Below are positions 1 through 9,589 of a DNA stretch of 64,000 bases, one piece after another. Source of the stretch: Streptomyces catenulae (lineage in GTDB: Bacteria; Actinomycetota; Actinomycetes; Streptomycetales; Streptomycetaceae); assembly GCF_000718015.1 (NCBI RefSeq), contig NZ_JODY01000004.1:124001-188000 (forward strand), in the 5' to 3' direction. The stretch's first letter is position 1, and each line of letters begins with the position of its first letter. A program made the translations under genes and the position numbers. The notes beneath the pieces are model-generated. The model ran no database searches. It had not been told where the DNA came from and saw only the letters and a program-made list of their open reading frames with translations.

Positions 1-2815
1 CCTCCCCGGCGTGCGGCGCGGCCGCCGGGCCGGGCTCCGCTGCCGGGGCGGGCCGGGCGTGCTGGTCGGGCCCGATGGCGTACGGGTCGGCCGGGGCGGC
101 GGGCTCCTGCGGCCTGCGGTGGCTGCCGGTGCCGGGCGCGGCGTAGGGGCCGGACGACATCGGGCCGTACGCGCTGCCGCCGTCCGCGGCGGGCGCCTCG
201 ACGTACGGGGCGACCGGACCGGCCGGGGCGGGACGCCCGCCGGACGCGTCCGGACCGACCTGGGTGACCGGCGCCTGCGGACCGGGCACCTGCGGGGCCG
301 GGGCCTGCGCCTGCCGACCGGGCGCCTGCGGGGCCGGGGCCGCGCCCGGGGGCTGCGGCTGCGGCGCTATCGGACCCTGGGGAGCCGGGTCCTGCGGGGC
401 CGGGACCTGCGGACCGGTCGGGGTCTGCGGACCGGCGGGCGCCTGTGGGCCCGTCGGCGCCTGCGGCGTGGGGGCGCCGCGGTCGGGGAGACCGGCCGCG
501 TCGATGGCGCGCTCGGCGGCGGCGACCAGCGGGTCGGCCTGCGGGGCGGGGGCCGCGGCGGGACGCGCGGGGGCGCCGCCGCGCTTCGGCAGGCCGGACG
601 GGTCGGCCCGCGGCACCCGGGTCTGGAGCGCGTTGGAGTTGGCCTCGGCGACCGAACCGGGCAGCACCGGGCCGGGGGCCGGGGCGCCCGCGCGGGTGTT
701 CACCGGGCCGGGGCGGGTCGGCAGGATCGAGCCGGGCAGCACCACCACGGCGGTCACCCCGCCCTGGTGCTGGGCGCGCAGCTGCACCCGGACGCCGTGC
801 CGGGCGGCGAGCCGCACCACGACGTACAGGCCCAGGCCCAGGGACTCGTCGATGGTCTCGGAGGTCGAGGCGGCCTCCGCGTCGGCGAGCCGTTCGTTCA
901 GCTCGGCGAGGCGCTCGGCGGTCATGCCGATGCCCTCGTCCTGCACCGAGAGCATCAGCTCACCGGTCTCCAGCAGCCAGCCGGACAGCTCGACATGGGC
1001 CTCCGGCGGGGAGAACGCGGTGGCGTTCTCCAGGAGTTCGGCGACCAGGTGGCTGATGTCGTCCGCGGCGAACCCGGCGAGCTGGGCGTGCGGCGGCAGC
1101 GACTGGATGATCACCCGGTCGTACCGCTCGATCTCACTGACCGAGGCGCGCAGCACATCCAGCAGCGGCACCGGGCCCGCGTTGCTGGTGCCGTGCTCGG
1201 TGTCGGCGAGGACCAGCAGGTTCTCGCTGTTGCGGCGCATCTGCGCGGCGAAGTGGTCGAGCTTGTAGAGCGTCTCCAGGGCCTCGGGGTCCTGCTCCTG
1301 CTCCTCCATCGACTCGATGACGTGGAGCTGCCGCTCGACCAGGCTGATGGTGCGCAGCGCGAGGTTGACGTACCGGCCGTGCACACCGGTACGCAGCGTC
1401 GCCAGCCGCTCGGTCAGCTCCGCGACCTCGGCCCGCAGCGCCTCGCGCTCGCCGTCGAGCACCTCGCGCTCGTCGGCCAGCCGCTGGCGGGCGGTGATCA
1501 GACGGCCGCGCTCGCCCTCCAGCTCGGCGGTGCGCCGGGCCACGTCGGAGACCTGCGCGTGCAGGGCGTTGACGGAGCGGACGGCGGCGGCGAACTCGTC
1601 GTTGCGGCCCTTGAAGGCGATGGGCTCCTCGTGCGCCGGGTCCGCGGCGACCCGCTTGGCGCCGAGCCGCAGCGCGGCCAGCGGGCGGGTCATGGAGCGG
1701 GCGGCGGAGATCGAGACGCCGAGCGCCAGCAGCAGACAGACGCCGACCAGCGCGATCCGGATCTCCAGCGCGGTGACGTCGTCGTCGCGCAGATCGGACA
1801 GGCGCTGGATCTCCTGGGTGGCCAGGGCCGACTCGATGCCGCGCATCAGGTCGATCCGGGCGGTGAGGGTGGCCTGGACCCGCGAGCGGCTGAGCGCCGC
1901 GTCGGCGGCGTCCATCCGCGGCTGGTCGGTGAGGCGGGTGAGGTACCGCTCGGCGGTGGTGACGTCCGCGCCGTTGACGGTGGCGTCGTAGCGGTCCTGG
2001 GTGCGCTCCGCGGCGATCTGCGAGAAGTCCGCGAGGGAGCCCTGTTCGCGCAGGTGGGCGAGTTGGGCCGCGGCGGTCAGCTGGGGCTGCTCACCGCCTG
2101 CGCGCAGCGCGGCGAGCAGCAGCGCGCGAGTTCCGGCGGCCTGTTCGACGGCGCGGCCGAGCGCGGGCAGCGCGCGGGTGTCGGCGTCGTCGCCGTCCGC
2201 GCGGCCGGGCAGCGAGCGGGCGATGTCGTCGGCGATGGCGCCGAGCGCCTGGAGGGTGCGGGTGTACGCCTCGTAGGTGGAGGTCGCGGTCGCCGGTCCC
2301 GCCAGGGCCTCCTGACGGATCTGCGGCAACGTGGCGAGCTGCTTCTCGGCGGCGGCGTAGACGGTGGTCTCGCCGGACGCGTTCTGGGAGGCGGCCCGCA
2401 GATCGCGCAGCTGCCGGTCGACGCGGGCGCGCAGCGAGTCGTAACCGGCGGCGGTGCTGCCCGCGCGTCCGGTGGCGATGTACGACGTCATGGTGTCGCG
2501 CTCGTCCGCGAGGGAGTGGGAGAGCGCGATCGCCCGTGAGTCGAGTTGGGCGAGGTCGACGAGGCGCTGGCTGGTGTGGGTGTCGTCCACCGCGGCGCTG
2601 ATGCCGGGGGCACCGGCGCCTGCGACGGCGACCGCGACCACCGCCACCGCGCCCATCAGGCGGTTGCGCACCCGCGCGGGGCGCCTGCCCGCGGGGTCAC
2701 CACCGGTCGTCGTGCCGGGGCCTTGACCCGTGTCCGGTACCGGGACCGGTCGGGCCGGCGTTCCCGGCTTCCCTGCGCTGCCCCGAAGCCGCTTCTTCCG
2801 CACCGCTGCTCGCAT
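1..2815 (-). CDS. Conservon-type (CvnA-like) nitrate/nitrite-sensing-domain sensor histidine kinase, 3' end outside the window
   Basis: The reading frame is open from an ATG at 2815 to the window edge, so about 938 residues are visible and the C-terminus is missing. Order: basic N-terminus, membrane segment near residues 50-72, long helical extracytoplasmic NIT-type sensor, second membrane segment near 345-370, HAMP-like linker, dimerisation helix and HATPase domain. The ATPase N box reads LLENATAF (about residue 592) and the G1 box DEGIGM (about 626). No classical HExxTP phospho-acceptor motif is visible, which is normal for this family. The tail beyond residue 680 is Pro/Gln/Ala rich with PQ-P repeats. 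In Streptomyces such kinases head conservons (kinase, roadblock/LC7, DUF742, small GTPase); those partners would lie to the left of this window, which is inference. The Shine-Dalgarno before 2815 is weak, so a nearby alternative start is possible. Confidence 0.88.
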   Translation of the reverse strand, partial: MRAAVRKKRLRGSAGKPGTPARPVPVPDTGQGPGTTTGGDPAGRRPARVRNRLMGAVAVVAVAVAGAGAPGISAAVDDTHTSQRLVDLAQLDSRAIALSHSLADERDTMTSYIATGRAGSTAAGYDSLRARVDRQLRDLRAASQNASGETTVYAAAEKQLATLPQIRQEALAGPATATSTYEAYTRTLQALGAIADDIARSLPGRADGDDADTRALPALGRAVEQAAGTRALLLAALRAGGEQPQLTAAAQLAHLREQGSLADFSQIAAERTQDRYDATVNGADVTTAERYLTRLTDQPRMDAADAALSRSRVQATLTARIDLMRGIESALATQEIQRLSDLRDDDVTALEIRIALVGVCLLLALGVSISAARSMTRPLAALRLGAKRVAADPAHEEPIAFKGRNDEFAAAVRSVNALHAQVSDVARRTAELEGERGRLITARQRLADEREVLDGEREALRAEVAELTERLATLRTGVHGRYVNLALRTISLVERQLHVIESMEEQEQDPEALETLYKLDHFAAQMRRNSENLLVLADTEHGTSNAGPVPLLDVLRASVSEIERYDRVIIQSLPPHAQLAGFAADDISHLVAELLENATAFSPPEAHVELSGWLLETGELMLSVQDEGIGMTAERLAELNERLADAEAASTSETIDESLGLGLYVVVRLAARHGVRVQLRAQHQGGVTAVVVLPGSILPTRPGPVNTRAGAPAPGPVLPGSVAEANSNALQTRVPRADPSGLPKRGGAPARPAAAPAPQADPLVAAAERAIDAAGLPDRGAPTPQAPTGPQAPAGPQTPTGPQVPAPQDPAPQGPIAPQPQPPGAAPAPQAPGRQAQAPAPQVPGPQAPVTQVGPDASGGRPAPAGPVAPYVEAPAADGGSAYGPMSSGPYAAPGTGSHRRPQEPAAPADPYAIGPDQHARPAPAAEPGPAAAPHAGE

Positions 2816-3279
2816 TCCTGTCTCGCCTGCCCACGCCGTGTGGCGCGCGGGTCCGGCTCGGTTTCCGCTCGCGGGGCGAACCTGCGCGAAACCGCAGCAG
2901 TGCACACTTCCGCGAAGGGAAACAGCCCGGCTTTGCGCGGCGCGACGTATGTCCCGGCCCGCCCCCCATGATCCGGGAAGCGACCTTTCCACCGGCTCCG
3001 CGCAGTGGCTCGGCAACACTTGCCCGGCCACGCGAATGAGTGAACATCAATCGGAAGTTGACCATCAACTTCCGTGCATGGCCGATTCTCGGTGCAACCC
3101 GACGCAACCCTGTGGTGCGTTTGGAGAACCGGTCGGCTCCTGCAAAGATGCCCGCCCGCATCGCGCGCGCCCCCGCACAAGCGGGCCCGCCCCGGGCGCC
3201 GCCCCGCAGGTCGGCGGCGCCCCGCCCACGCGGCGCGGTCACCGCCGCCGCCCGGCGCCGCTCCGGCAGACTGCCCGGC
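2816..3279. other. Divergent intergenic region between the CvnA-like kinase and a PP2C-like gene
   Basis: About 460 bp with no convincing gene. Open frames here lack ribosome binding sites and family similarity. It should carry promoters for both flanking genes. The only striking element is the perfect inverted repeat at 3052-3074, listed separately. Confidence 0.6.
3052..3074. promoter_or_regulatory. Perfect inverted repeat, candidate operator
   Basis: Arms CGGAAGTTGA and TCAACTTCCG are exact reverse complements, ten bases each, separated by CCA. It sits 237 bp before the kinase start and 206 bp before the PP2C-like start. The three-base spacer is too short for a comfortable hairpin loop and there is no T tract, which favours a dimeric DNA-binding site over a terminator. 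The regulator is unknown. Confidence 0.5.
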
Positions 3280-4125
3280 ATGCGCATCGAACTCGCCGTC
3301 GCACCGGGCGATCCCCAACACCCAAACGAGGACTACGCTTCCGTCGCCCTGCCCGCGTCCGGCCAGGGCGGAAGCCTGGTGCTGCTGGACGGCGTGACGC
3401 CGCCTGAGGGCGACTACGGCTGCCTCCACACGGTCCCGTGGTTCACCGCGCGTCTGGGGGGCGCGATGCTCGAACTGTCGGTTTCGCACCGGGACATGAC
3501 GCTCCCTGAGGTGCTCGCGGCGGCCATCTCCCGTACGGCCGCCATTCACCGGTCGACATGTGACCTTTCTCACCCCCGCACTCCGCAGGCCACAGTAGTG
3601 GCCGTCCGCTGGTCCGACGAGACCGTCGAACACCTCGTACTCTCCGATTCGGCCCTGTTGTTGACGGGTGCGGACGGTTCCGTGACGCCGGTGCTCGACA
3701 CCCGGCTCGACCAGCTGACCCCGGCGGTCCGCGCCGCGCGCGAGGCGCTGCGGGCGCTGCCGCGCGGTACGCCCGGGCGGGAGGCGGCCGCCCGCGCGTA
3801 CGTCCGCTCCGTGGAGGCGCTGCGCAACGCCGAGGGCGGGTTCTTCACCGCGGCGGCCGATCCGTCGGTCGCCGCCCGGGCGGTCACCGGGCGCACCCCG
3901 CGGTCCGAGGTGCGGGCGCTGACGGCGCTCAGCGACGGCGCCGGGCGGTGGGTGGAGGTGTTTCGCGCGGGTTCCTGGCGGGAGTGCGCGGCGCTGGTGG
4001 CACGGGAGGGTCCGCAGGCGCTGATCGACGCGGTCCGCGCGGCGGAGGCGGCGGATCCGGCGGGCTCCGCGTACCCGCGCGGCAAGGCGCGGGACGACGC
4101 GGCGGTGGTGTACGTGGAGCCGTGA
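3280..4125 (+). CDS. PP2C-family-like (Mn/Mg-dependent) protein phosphatase domain protein
   Basis: The 281-residue product has the spacing of a compact PP2C fold: an N-terminal NED acidic motif (about residue 17), LLDGV (about 40), a central LSDGAG (about 210) and a C-terminal RDDAAVV (about 273), which would supply metal-binding aspartates. No membrane segment or signal peptide is visible, so it is predicted cytoplasmic. The ATG at 3280 was chosen because the domain begins immediately after it; the longer open frame upstream is low-complexity. It is divergent from the conservon-like kinase. The phosphatase assignment rests on motif spacing, and a catalytically inactive relative is possible. 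Confidence 0.65.
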   Translation: MRIELAVAPGDPQHPNEDYASVALPASGQGGSLVLLDGVTPPEGDYGCLHTVPWFTARLGGAMLELSVSHRDMTLPEVLAAAISRTAAIHRSTCDLSHPRTPQATVVAVRWSDETVEHLVLSDSALLLTGADGSVTPVLDTRLDQLTPAVRAAREALRALPRGTPGREAAARAYVRSVEALRNAEGGFFTAAADPSVAARAVTGRTPRSEVRALTALSDGAGRWVEVFRAGSWRECAALVAREGPQALIDAVRAAEAADPAGSAYPRGKARDDAAVVYVEP

Positions 4126-4129
4126 GACC

Positions 4130-4180
4130 GGGGGCGCCCGGGGTGGCCGGGCGGCGCGCGGGCCGCGGCGGGCGCCCCCG
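4130..4180. terminator. Hairpin between convergent genes
   Basis: GGGGGCGCCCG at 4130-4140 pairs with CGGGCGCCCCC at 4169-4179, directly after the PP2C-like stop and before the convergent marR stop. It can act on both strands. A 9-bp unit (CCCCCGAAG type) is repeated about three times just downstream. Confidence 0.55.
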
Positions 4181-4219
4181 AAGCCCCCGAAGCCCCCGGC
4201 GCACCGGGCGGGGCGCGTT

Positions 4220-4714
4220 CTACGACGCGTCCTCCCCCTCCTGTTCCGCGTTGAGGCGGTGCAGCAGGCGGCTCAGCTCGGCGACCTCGGTGCGGTCCCA
4301 GGAGGCGAGGCGGCGGGCGTAGCGGGCGCGGCGGGCGAGGCGGGCCCGGCCGTAGCGGTCGCGTCCCTCGTCGGTGAGGCGGACCAGGACGGCGCGGCCG
4401 TCGGCGGGGTCCGGCTCGCGGGCGACCAGGCCCAGCTCCTCAAGGGCGTGCAGCTGACGGCTCATCGTCGCCTTGCCGACGCCGAAGTACCCGGCCAGGT
4501 CGGTGGCGCGCTGCGCCCCGGCGTCGGAGAGGCGCACCAGCAGGCCGTACGCGGCGGGCTCCATGTCGGGGTGGACCTCGCGGGCCAGCTCGCCGGAGGA
4601 GGCGCGGGCCCGGCGCAGGAACACCGCCAATTCGCGCTCCAGGGCGAGGAATACGTGGTCCACACCCGCCGCGTCGCCGTGGTCCGTCGCTCCGTCGGCT
4701 GCGGTGTTGTGCAC
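4220..4714 (-). CDS. MarR-family transcriptional regulator
   Basis: A 164-residue protein with a MarR winged helix: dimerisation helix, then TDLAGYFGVGKATMSRQL as the recognition region, LEELGLVAREPDPADGR leading into the wing, and a C-terminal dimerisation helix. The GTG at 4714 is preceded by GGAAAGGG at a good distance and gives the usual family length; the longer open frame reaching 5005 has no family similarity. It probably binds a palindrome in the 410-bp gap shared with the divergent lysozyme gene. The ligand is unknown. Confidence 0.85.
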   Translation of the reverse strand: MHNTAADGATDHGDAAGVDHVFLALERELAVFLRRARASSGELAREVHPDMEPAAYGLLVRLSDAGAQRATDLAGYFGVGKATMSRQLHALEELGLVAREPDPADGRAVLVRLTDEGRDRYGRARLARRARYARRLASWDRTEVAELSRLLHRLNAEQEGEDAS

Positions 4715-5123
4715 GTCAGCACCCTTTCCGGCGTTTCCGTTCGTGAAAAGTTTCCGCTCGCCGCGGCCGAAGCCGCAGCTCCGCCAGTATTTCGCAGGAT
4801 TAGACCAACGGCAGCCCCGTGTCCCCCTTTTATCGCCGCGGTCTACGCGCGTATCGTCATTTCTGGCATGGCCACACCAAGTCAGGTGTCGCTCTGCCCG
4901 GTCCGCGCACCGCGTCCGCACCGTCGGCGCCGGTACGCGCCGCGCACGCCGCACCACCGCACCTCCGCACGTCGGCACTTCCGCACCCGCACTTCCGCAC
5001 CGCACTCCGCCGCGCCCCGCGGCGGTCGTCGCCGTACCCCGGCGGCGCGTGACACCGGGACCGTGGTCCGCCGCGGCTCCGTATCCCCCCTCAGGTCACC
5101 TCACACGAAAACCGGAGGCACGC
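4715..5123. other. Divergent intergenic region, marR / GH25 lysozyme
   Basis: No gene is supported. The region has A+T-richer stretches near 4735-4870 that probably hold promoters. Near 4965-5010 short direct repeats of CACTTCCGCAC occur. I could not assign an operator. Confidence 0.5.
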
Positions 5124-5987
5124 ATGCTCGTGCACAGGTCGGGCTCCCCGCACCGCACCCGCTCCCGCTCCCTGGCCACCGCGGCCGGCGCCCTGCTCGC
5201 CACCGCCGCGCTGCTGGTCGGCCTGCCCGGCAGCGCCACCGCCGCCGCGACGCCCGCCAAGGACGCGCCCGAACCGGCCCACCCCGCGCAGGACTGGGCC
5301 GGATCGCAGATCGCCGCACACGAGGGCACCGGCACCGACCGCCCGGCGACCGGGCTGCTCGCCGGGGTCGAGGGTGTCGACGTCAGCGGTCACCAGGGCA
5401 ACGTCGACTGGGCGACGCTCTGGAACAGCGGCGTGAAGTTCGCGTACGTCAAGGCGACGGAGTCGACGAGCTACACCAACCCCTCCTTCGCCCAGCAGTA
5501 CAACGGGTCGTACAACGTCGGCATGATCCGCGGCGCGTACCACTTCGCCACCCCGAACACCTCCAGCGGTGCCGCCCAGGCCAACTACTTCGTCGACCAC
5601 GGCGGCGGCTGGTCCAAGGACGGCAAGACCCTGCCGGGCGCGCTGGACATGGAGTACAACCCGTACGGCGACACCTGCTACGGCATGAGCGCCGCCGGGC
5701 TCGTCAACTGGATGAAGGACTGGTTCGCGACCTACAAGTCGCGCACCGGACGCGACGCCGTCATCTACACCTCCACCAGCTGGTGGCAGCAGTGCACCGG
5801 CAACAACGCGAGCTTCGGCAGCGTCAACCCGCTGTGGGTGCCGCGCTACGGCTCCTCGGTCGGTGAACTCCCGGGCGGCTGGGGCTTCCACACCATCTGG
5901 CAGTACACCTCGACCGGTCCGAACGTCGGGGACCACAACTCGTTCAACGGCGCGTACGACCGGCTCCAGGCGCTCGCCAACGGCTGA
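5124..5987 (+). CDS. Secreted GH25 lysozyme (Chalaropsis-type N,O-diacetylmuramidase)
   Basis: The 287-residue protein begins with an Arg-rich n-region, a hydrophobic core and an Ala-rich cleavage region typical of Streptomyces signal peptides (about residues 1-38). The GH25 domain starts with [13 protein letters not shown]; the second acidic pair is in LDMEYN, and VIYTS and the C-terminal IWQYTS are further family blocks. It would cleave the beta-1,4 bond of peptidoglycan outside the cell. The ATG at 5124 has GGAGG six bases upstream. It is divergent from a MarR gene and followed by a strong hairpin shared with lon. Confidence 0.92.
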   Translation: MLVHRSGSPHRTRSRSLATAAGALLATAALLVGLPGSATAAATPAKDAPEPAHPAQDWAGSQIAAHEGTGTDRPATGLLAGVEGVDVSGHQGNVDWATLWNSGVKFAYVKATESTSYTNPSFAQQYNGSYNVGMIRGAYHFATPNTSSGAAQANYFVDHGGGWSKDGKTLPGALDMEYNPYGDTCYGMSAAGLVNWMKDWFATYKSRTGRDAVIYTSTSWWQQCTGNNASFGSVNPLWVPRYGSSVGELPGGWGFHTIWQYTSTGPNVGDHNSFNGAYDRLQALANG

Positions 5988-6028
5988 TCCCGCGCGCCCC
6001 GCGGAGGACCGCGGGCGGTACACAGAAG

Positions 6029-6064
6029 AAGGGGCCCCTCCCACGTGCTGCGGGAGGGGCCCTT
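6029..6064. terminator. Bidirectional terminator between GH25 gene and lon
   Basis: GGGCCCCTCCC and its complement GGGAGGGGCCC flank a nine-base loop, between two convergent stop codons. Confidence 0.85.
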
Positions 6065-6092
6065 CCCCTGGGCGCGGCGCCCGGCGCGTCCG

Positions 6093-8564
6093 TCACGCCG
6101 CGGCGGGCACCGCGCCGTCCGGGGCGGCCGGGTCACGGAGCGGCGCCGCCGCGTCGGTCAGCGCCAGCTCCAGCACCGTGCGCACATCGGTGACCGGCCG
6201 TACGTCGAGGGTCCCGAGGATCTCGTCGGGGACCTCGTCCAGATCCGGTTCGTTGCGCTGCGGGATGATCACCGTGGTGATGCCCGCACGGTGCGCGGCC
6301 AGCAGCTTCTGCTTGATCCCGCCGACCGGCAGCACCCGCCCGGTCAGCGACACCTCACCGGTCATCGCCACCTCCGGCCGCACCTGACGGCCCGACAGCA
6401 GCGAGGCCAGCGCGGTGGTCATCGTGACGCCCGCGCTCGGCCCGTCCTTGGGGACGGCTCCGGCCGGTACGTGCAGATGGACGCCGCGCTCCTTGAGATC
6501 GCCGACCGGCAGCTCCAGCTCCGCGCCGTGGGAGCGCAGGAAGGAGAGCGCGATGTGCGCCGACTCCTTCATCACGTCGCCGAGCTGACCGGTGAGCGTC
6601 AGCCCCGAGGCGCCCGTCTCCGGGTCGGCGAGCGACGCCTCGACGTAGAGCACATCGCCCCCGGCGCCGGTGACCGCGAGCCCGGTGACCACCCCGGGCA
6701 CGGCGGTCCGCCGCACCGCCGGGTCCTGCGCCGCCTCCGGGGTGTGGTGCGGCCGTCCGATCAGCGGGCGCAGCTCCTCGGTGCCCACGGTGAACGGCAG
6801 CTCCCGTTCGCCCAGTTCGTGCCGGGCGGCCACCTTGCGCAGCAGCCGGGCGACCGCGCGCTCCAGGTTCCGCACGCCCGCCTCGCGGGTGTACTCCCCG
6901 GCCAGGCTGCGCAGTGCGCCGTCGGTGAGGGTGACCTCGCCGGGCGCGAGTCCGGCCAGCTCCAGCTGGCGCGGGAGCAGATGGTCGCGGGCGATGACGA
7001 TCTTCTCGTCCTCGGTGTAGCCGTCCAGCCGGACCAGCTCCATCCGGTCGAGCAGCGGCCCGGGGATGGCGTCGAGGACGTTGGCGGTGGCGAGGAACAC
7101 CACGTCGCTGAGGTCGAGTTCGACCTCCAGGTAGTGGTCGCGGAAGGTGTGGTTCTGCGCCGGGTCCAGGACCTCCAGGAGCGCCGCCGCGGGGTCGCCG
7201 CGGTAGTCGGAGCCGACCTTGTCGATCTCGTCGAGCAGCACCACCGGGTTCATCGAACCGGCTTCCTTGATCGCCCGGACGATACGGCCGGGCAGCGCGC
7301 CGACGTAGGTCCGCCGGTGGCCGCGGATCTCCGCCTCGTCGCGTACGCCGCCGAGCGCCACCCGGACGAAGGAGCGGCCCATGGCCCGGGCGACGGACTC
7401 GCCGAGCGAGGTCTTGCCGACACCGGGCGGGCCGACCAGCGCCAGCACGGCGCCCCCGGCGCGGCGCCCGCCGGTGGCCTCCCGGCCCTCGGGCGCCTCC
7501 GCCGCCCGTTCGGCGCGGCGTTTGCGGACCGCCAGGTACTCGGTGATCCGCTCCTTGACGTCCTCCAGACCGGCGTGGTCCGCGTCGAGCACGGCGCGGG
7601 CGCCGGTGATGTCGTAGGCGTCCTCGGTCCGTTCGTTCCAGGGCAGTTCGAGGACGGTGTCGAGCCAGTTGCGGATCCAGGGGCCCTCGGGGCTCTGGTC
7701 GCCCGCGTGCTCCAGCTTGTCGACCTCCTTGAGGGCGGCCCTGCGGACGTCCTCGGGGAGCGCCGCCGCCTCGACGCGGGCGCGGTAGTCGGCGTTCTCG
7801 TCGTCGCCGTCGCCGGTCAGCTCGGACAGTTCCTTACGGACCGCCTCCAGCTGCCGCCGGAGCAGGAATTCGCGCTGCTGCCTGTCGACGCCCTCCTGGA
7901 CGTCCTTGGCGATGGACTCGGCGACGTCCTGTTCGGCCAGATGGTCGCGGAGCGTCTCGGTGGCGAACTTCAGCCGGGCGACCGGGTCGACGGTCTCCAG
8001 CAGCCGGACCTTCTGCTCGGTGGTGAGGAACGGCGAGTACCCGGCGTTGTCGGCGAGGGCCGAGACGTCCTCGATCTGCTGGACGCGGTCGACGACCTGC
8101 CAGGCGCCGCGCTTGCGCAGCCAGCTGGTGGCCAGCGCCTTGTACTCGGTGACCAGCTCGGTCACCGCGCCGGGCAGCATGCGGCCGCCCTCGCCGTCGG
8201 TGGCGCCCGCCACCGTCTCCTCGACGGCGGTGCCCGCCACCCAGAGGGCGGCGCCCGGACCGGTGGTGCCGGAGCCGATACGCACCCGGCCCAGCCCGCG
8301 GATCAGCGCGCCGGGGTCGCCGTCGGACAACCGGCCGACCTGCTCGACCCGTCCGAGCGTGCCGATCGCCGCGTAGGTGCCGTCGACCCGGGGCACAAGC
8401 AGCACCTCCGGCTTGTTGCCCTGGACGGCGGCGGACTGCGCGGCCTCCACGGCGGCCCGTACGTCCGCGTCCGACAGGTCCAGCGGTACGACCATCCCGG
8501 GCAGCACCACCTCGTCGTCGAGGGGCAGCACCGGCAGAGTGAGCGTGTGGGACGACGAAGCCAT
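6093..8564 (-). CDS. lon: ATP-dependent protease La (Lon)
   Basis: An 823-residue LonA protease: N-terminal substrate-binding LON domain, AAA+ module with Walker [10 protein letters not shown] (about residue 377) and Walker [11 protein letters not shown], and the C-terminal peptidase with the catalytic serine in [10 protein letters not shown] (about 705) and the catalytic lysine in GGIKQKLL (about 748). It degrades misfolded and regulatory proteins in the cytoplasm. The ATG at 8564 follows AAGGGGAG. Upstream lie a HAIR-like inverted repeat and a ClgR-like motif, matching the known heat-shock (HspR) and ClgR control of lon in Streptomyces. The gene is monocistronic and ends at a bidirectional terminator. 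Confidence 0.97.
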   Translation of the reverse strand: MASSSHTLTLPVLPLDDEVVLPGMVVPLDLSDADVRAAVEAAQSAAVQGNKPEVLLVPRVDGTYAAIGTLGRVEQVGRLSDGDPGALIRGLGRVRIGSGTTGPGAALWVAGTAVEETVAGATDGEGGRMLPGAVTELVTEYKALATSWLRKRGAWQVVDRVQQIEDVSALADNAGYSPFLTTEQKVRLLETVDPVARLKFATETLRDHLAEQDVAESIAKDVQEGVDRQQREFLLRRQLEAVRKELSELTGDGDDENADYRARVEAAALPEDVRRAALKEVDKLEHAGDQSPEGPWIRNWLDTVLELPWNERTEDAYDITGARAVLDADHAGLEDVKERITEYLAVRKRRAERAAEAPEGREATGGRRAGGAVLALVGPPGVGKTSLGESVARAMGRSFVRVALGGVRDEAEIRGHRRTYVGALPGRIVRAIKEAGSMNPVVLLDEIDKVGSDYRGDPAAALLEVLDPAQNHTFRDHYLEVELDLSDVVFLATANVLDAIPGPLLDRMELVRLDGYTEDEKIVIARDHLLPRQLELAGLAPGEVTLTDGALRSLAGEYTREAGVRNLERAVARLLRKVAARHELGERELPFTVGTEELRPLIGRPHHTPEAAQDPAVRRTAVPGVVTGLAVTGAGGDVLYVEASLADPETGASGLTLTGQLGDVMKESAHIALSFLRSHGAELELPVGDLKERGVHLHVPAGAVPKDGPSAGVTMTTALASLLSGRQVRPEVAMTGEVSLTGRVLPVGGIKQKLLAAHRAGITTVIIPQRNEPDLDEVPDEILGTLDVRPVTDVRTVLELALTDAAAPLRDPAAPDGAVPAAA

Positions 8565-8585
8565 GATCTCCCCTTAGTCAGGCAA

Positions 8586-8606
8586 GTTGAGCTGTACCCA
8601 CTCAAT
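8586..8606. promoter_or_regulatory. HAIR-like element (HspR operator) upstream of lon
   Basis: GTTGAGC-N7-ACTCAAT, compared with the HAIR consensus CTTGAGT-N7-ACTCAAG, has intact cores and the exact seven-base spacer. It lies 22 bp upstream of the lon start, where a bound repressor would block transcription. HspR repression of lon is known in S. coelicolor; its operation here is inferred. Confidence 0.8.
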
Positions 8607-8637
8607 GCCCGGGGGCGGGAGATGTTCCCCGCTCCGT

Positions 8638-8651
8638 GTTCGCCGTGAGCG
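8638..8651. promoter_or_regulatory. ClgR-like activator site upstream of lon
   Basis: GTTCGC-N5-GCG matches the CGC-N5-GCG core described for ClgR sites at Streptomyces clp and lon promoters. It is 74 bp upstream of the lon start and outside the HAIR element, an arrangement that suits an activator. Confidence 0.6.
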
Positions 8652-8766
8652 ATCAGGGGATCGCGGTCCGGCACGGCGGACGGCGGCCCACCCGGCCCTC
8701 CGGTGCGCCACGCCCGCCCGCCGTCGCTGCCGAAAAACCGTTTGCCACCGCTCGTACCGTCGAACC

Positions 8767-9555
8767 GTGACGGACATCGACGGCTTGCTCGCGGCCTACG
8801 ACGAGCGGATGCGGGGCGTCCCGGAGGACCTTCCCCCGGGCGTCACCCTGGAGCAGGACGGGCCGCTGACACGGCTGACCGGCCAGTTCCGCGGCTTCGT
8901 CAGCGGCCCGCCGGACCTGGGCCTGCACGGCGCCGAGCTGGACGCGCTGATCGCCCGGCAGCGCGCGGTGTTCGCCGCCCGGGGCGAGGCCGTGGAGTGG
9001 AAGACCCGCGGCCACGACCTCCCGGCGGACCTCCCCGAGCGGCTGCGGGCCGCCGGGTTCGTACCCGAGGAGCGGGAGACGGTACTCATCGGCCGCGCCC
9101 GGGAGCTGGCCGGGGACCCGGTGCTCCCCGAGGGCGTCACACTGCGCCAGGTCACCGACGACGCCGATCTGCGACGCATCGCGGCCATGGAGACGGCGGT
9201 GTGGGGCGACGACCACGACTGGCTGGCCGACGATCTGATCGCCCGGGTCGCCGCCGCCCCGGACGGCATCGCGGTGCTGGTCGCGGAGGCGGGCAACGAG
9301 GTGATCTCGGCGGGCTGGCTGGTGCTGCGGCCCGGCACCGGCTTCGCGAGCCTGTGGGGCGGCTCGACGCTGCCCGCCTGGCGTGGCCGCGGCGTCTACC
9401 GCGCCCTGGTCGCCGCCCGCGCCATGCTCGCGGTGGCCCACGGCGCGGACCTCCTCCAGGTCGACGCCTCCGACGCCAGCGCCCCGATCCTGCGCCGCCT
9501 CGGCTTCCACCCGGTGACCACGACCACCCCGTACGTCTGGACGCCCGGCGGCTGA
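8767..9555 (+). CDS. GNAT-family N-acetyltransferase
   Basis: A 262-residue protein whose C-terminal half is a GNAT domain: beta-strand AVLVAEAGNEVISAGWLVL, the pyrophosphate loop WRGRGVYRALVAAR (the RGxGxxR/G signature), and the final LRRLGFHPV strand. The N-terminal 100 residues are a helical extension that may bind substrate. The GTG at 8767 has no clear Shine-Dalgarno, so the transcript may be leaderless. It is divergent from lon. The acyl acceptor cannot be deduced. Confidence 0.85.
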   Translation: MTDIDGLLAAYDERMRGVPEDLPPGVTLEQDGPLTRLTGQFRGFVSGPPDLGLHGAELDALIARQRAVFAARGEAVEWKTRGHDLPADLPERLRAAGFVPEERETVLIGRARELAGDPVLPEGVTLRQVTDDADLRRIAAMETAVWGDDHDWLADDLIARVAAAPDGIAVLVAEAGNEVISAGWLVLRPGTGFASLWGGSTLPAWRGRGVYRALVAARAMLAVAHGADLLQVDASDASAPILRRLGFHPVTTTTPYVWTPGG

Positions 9556-9589
9556 GCGACCGCCGGGGCGGCGGGCGCCCGGCCCCCGC

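Noticed and set aside
11..2539. 842-codon plus-strand open frame at the window start
   Set aside because: Antisense to the conservon kinase, whose ATPase boxes are clear on the minus strand.
6045..8648. 867-codon plus-strand open frame
   Set aside because: Shadow of lon; the Lon catalytic and Walker motifs are on the minus strand.
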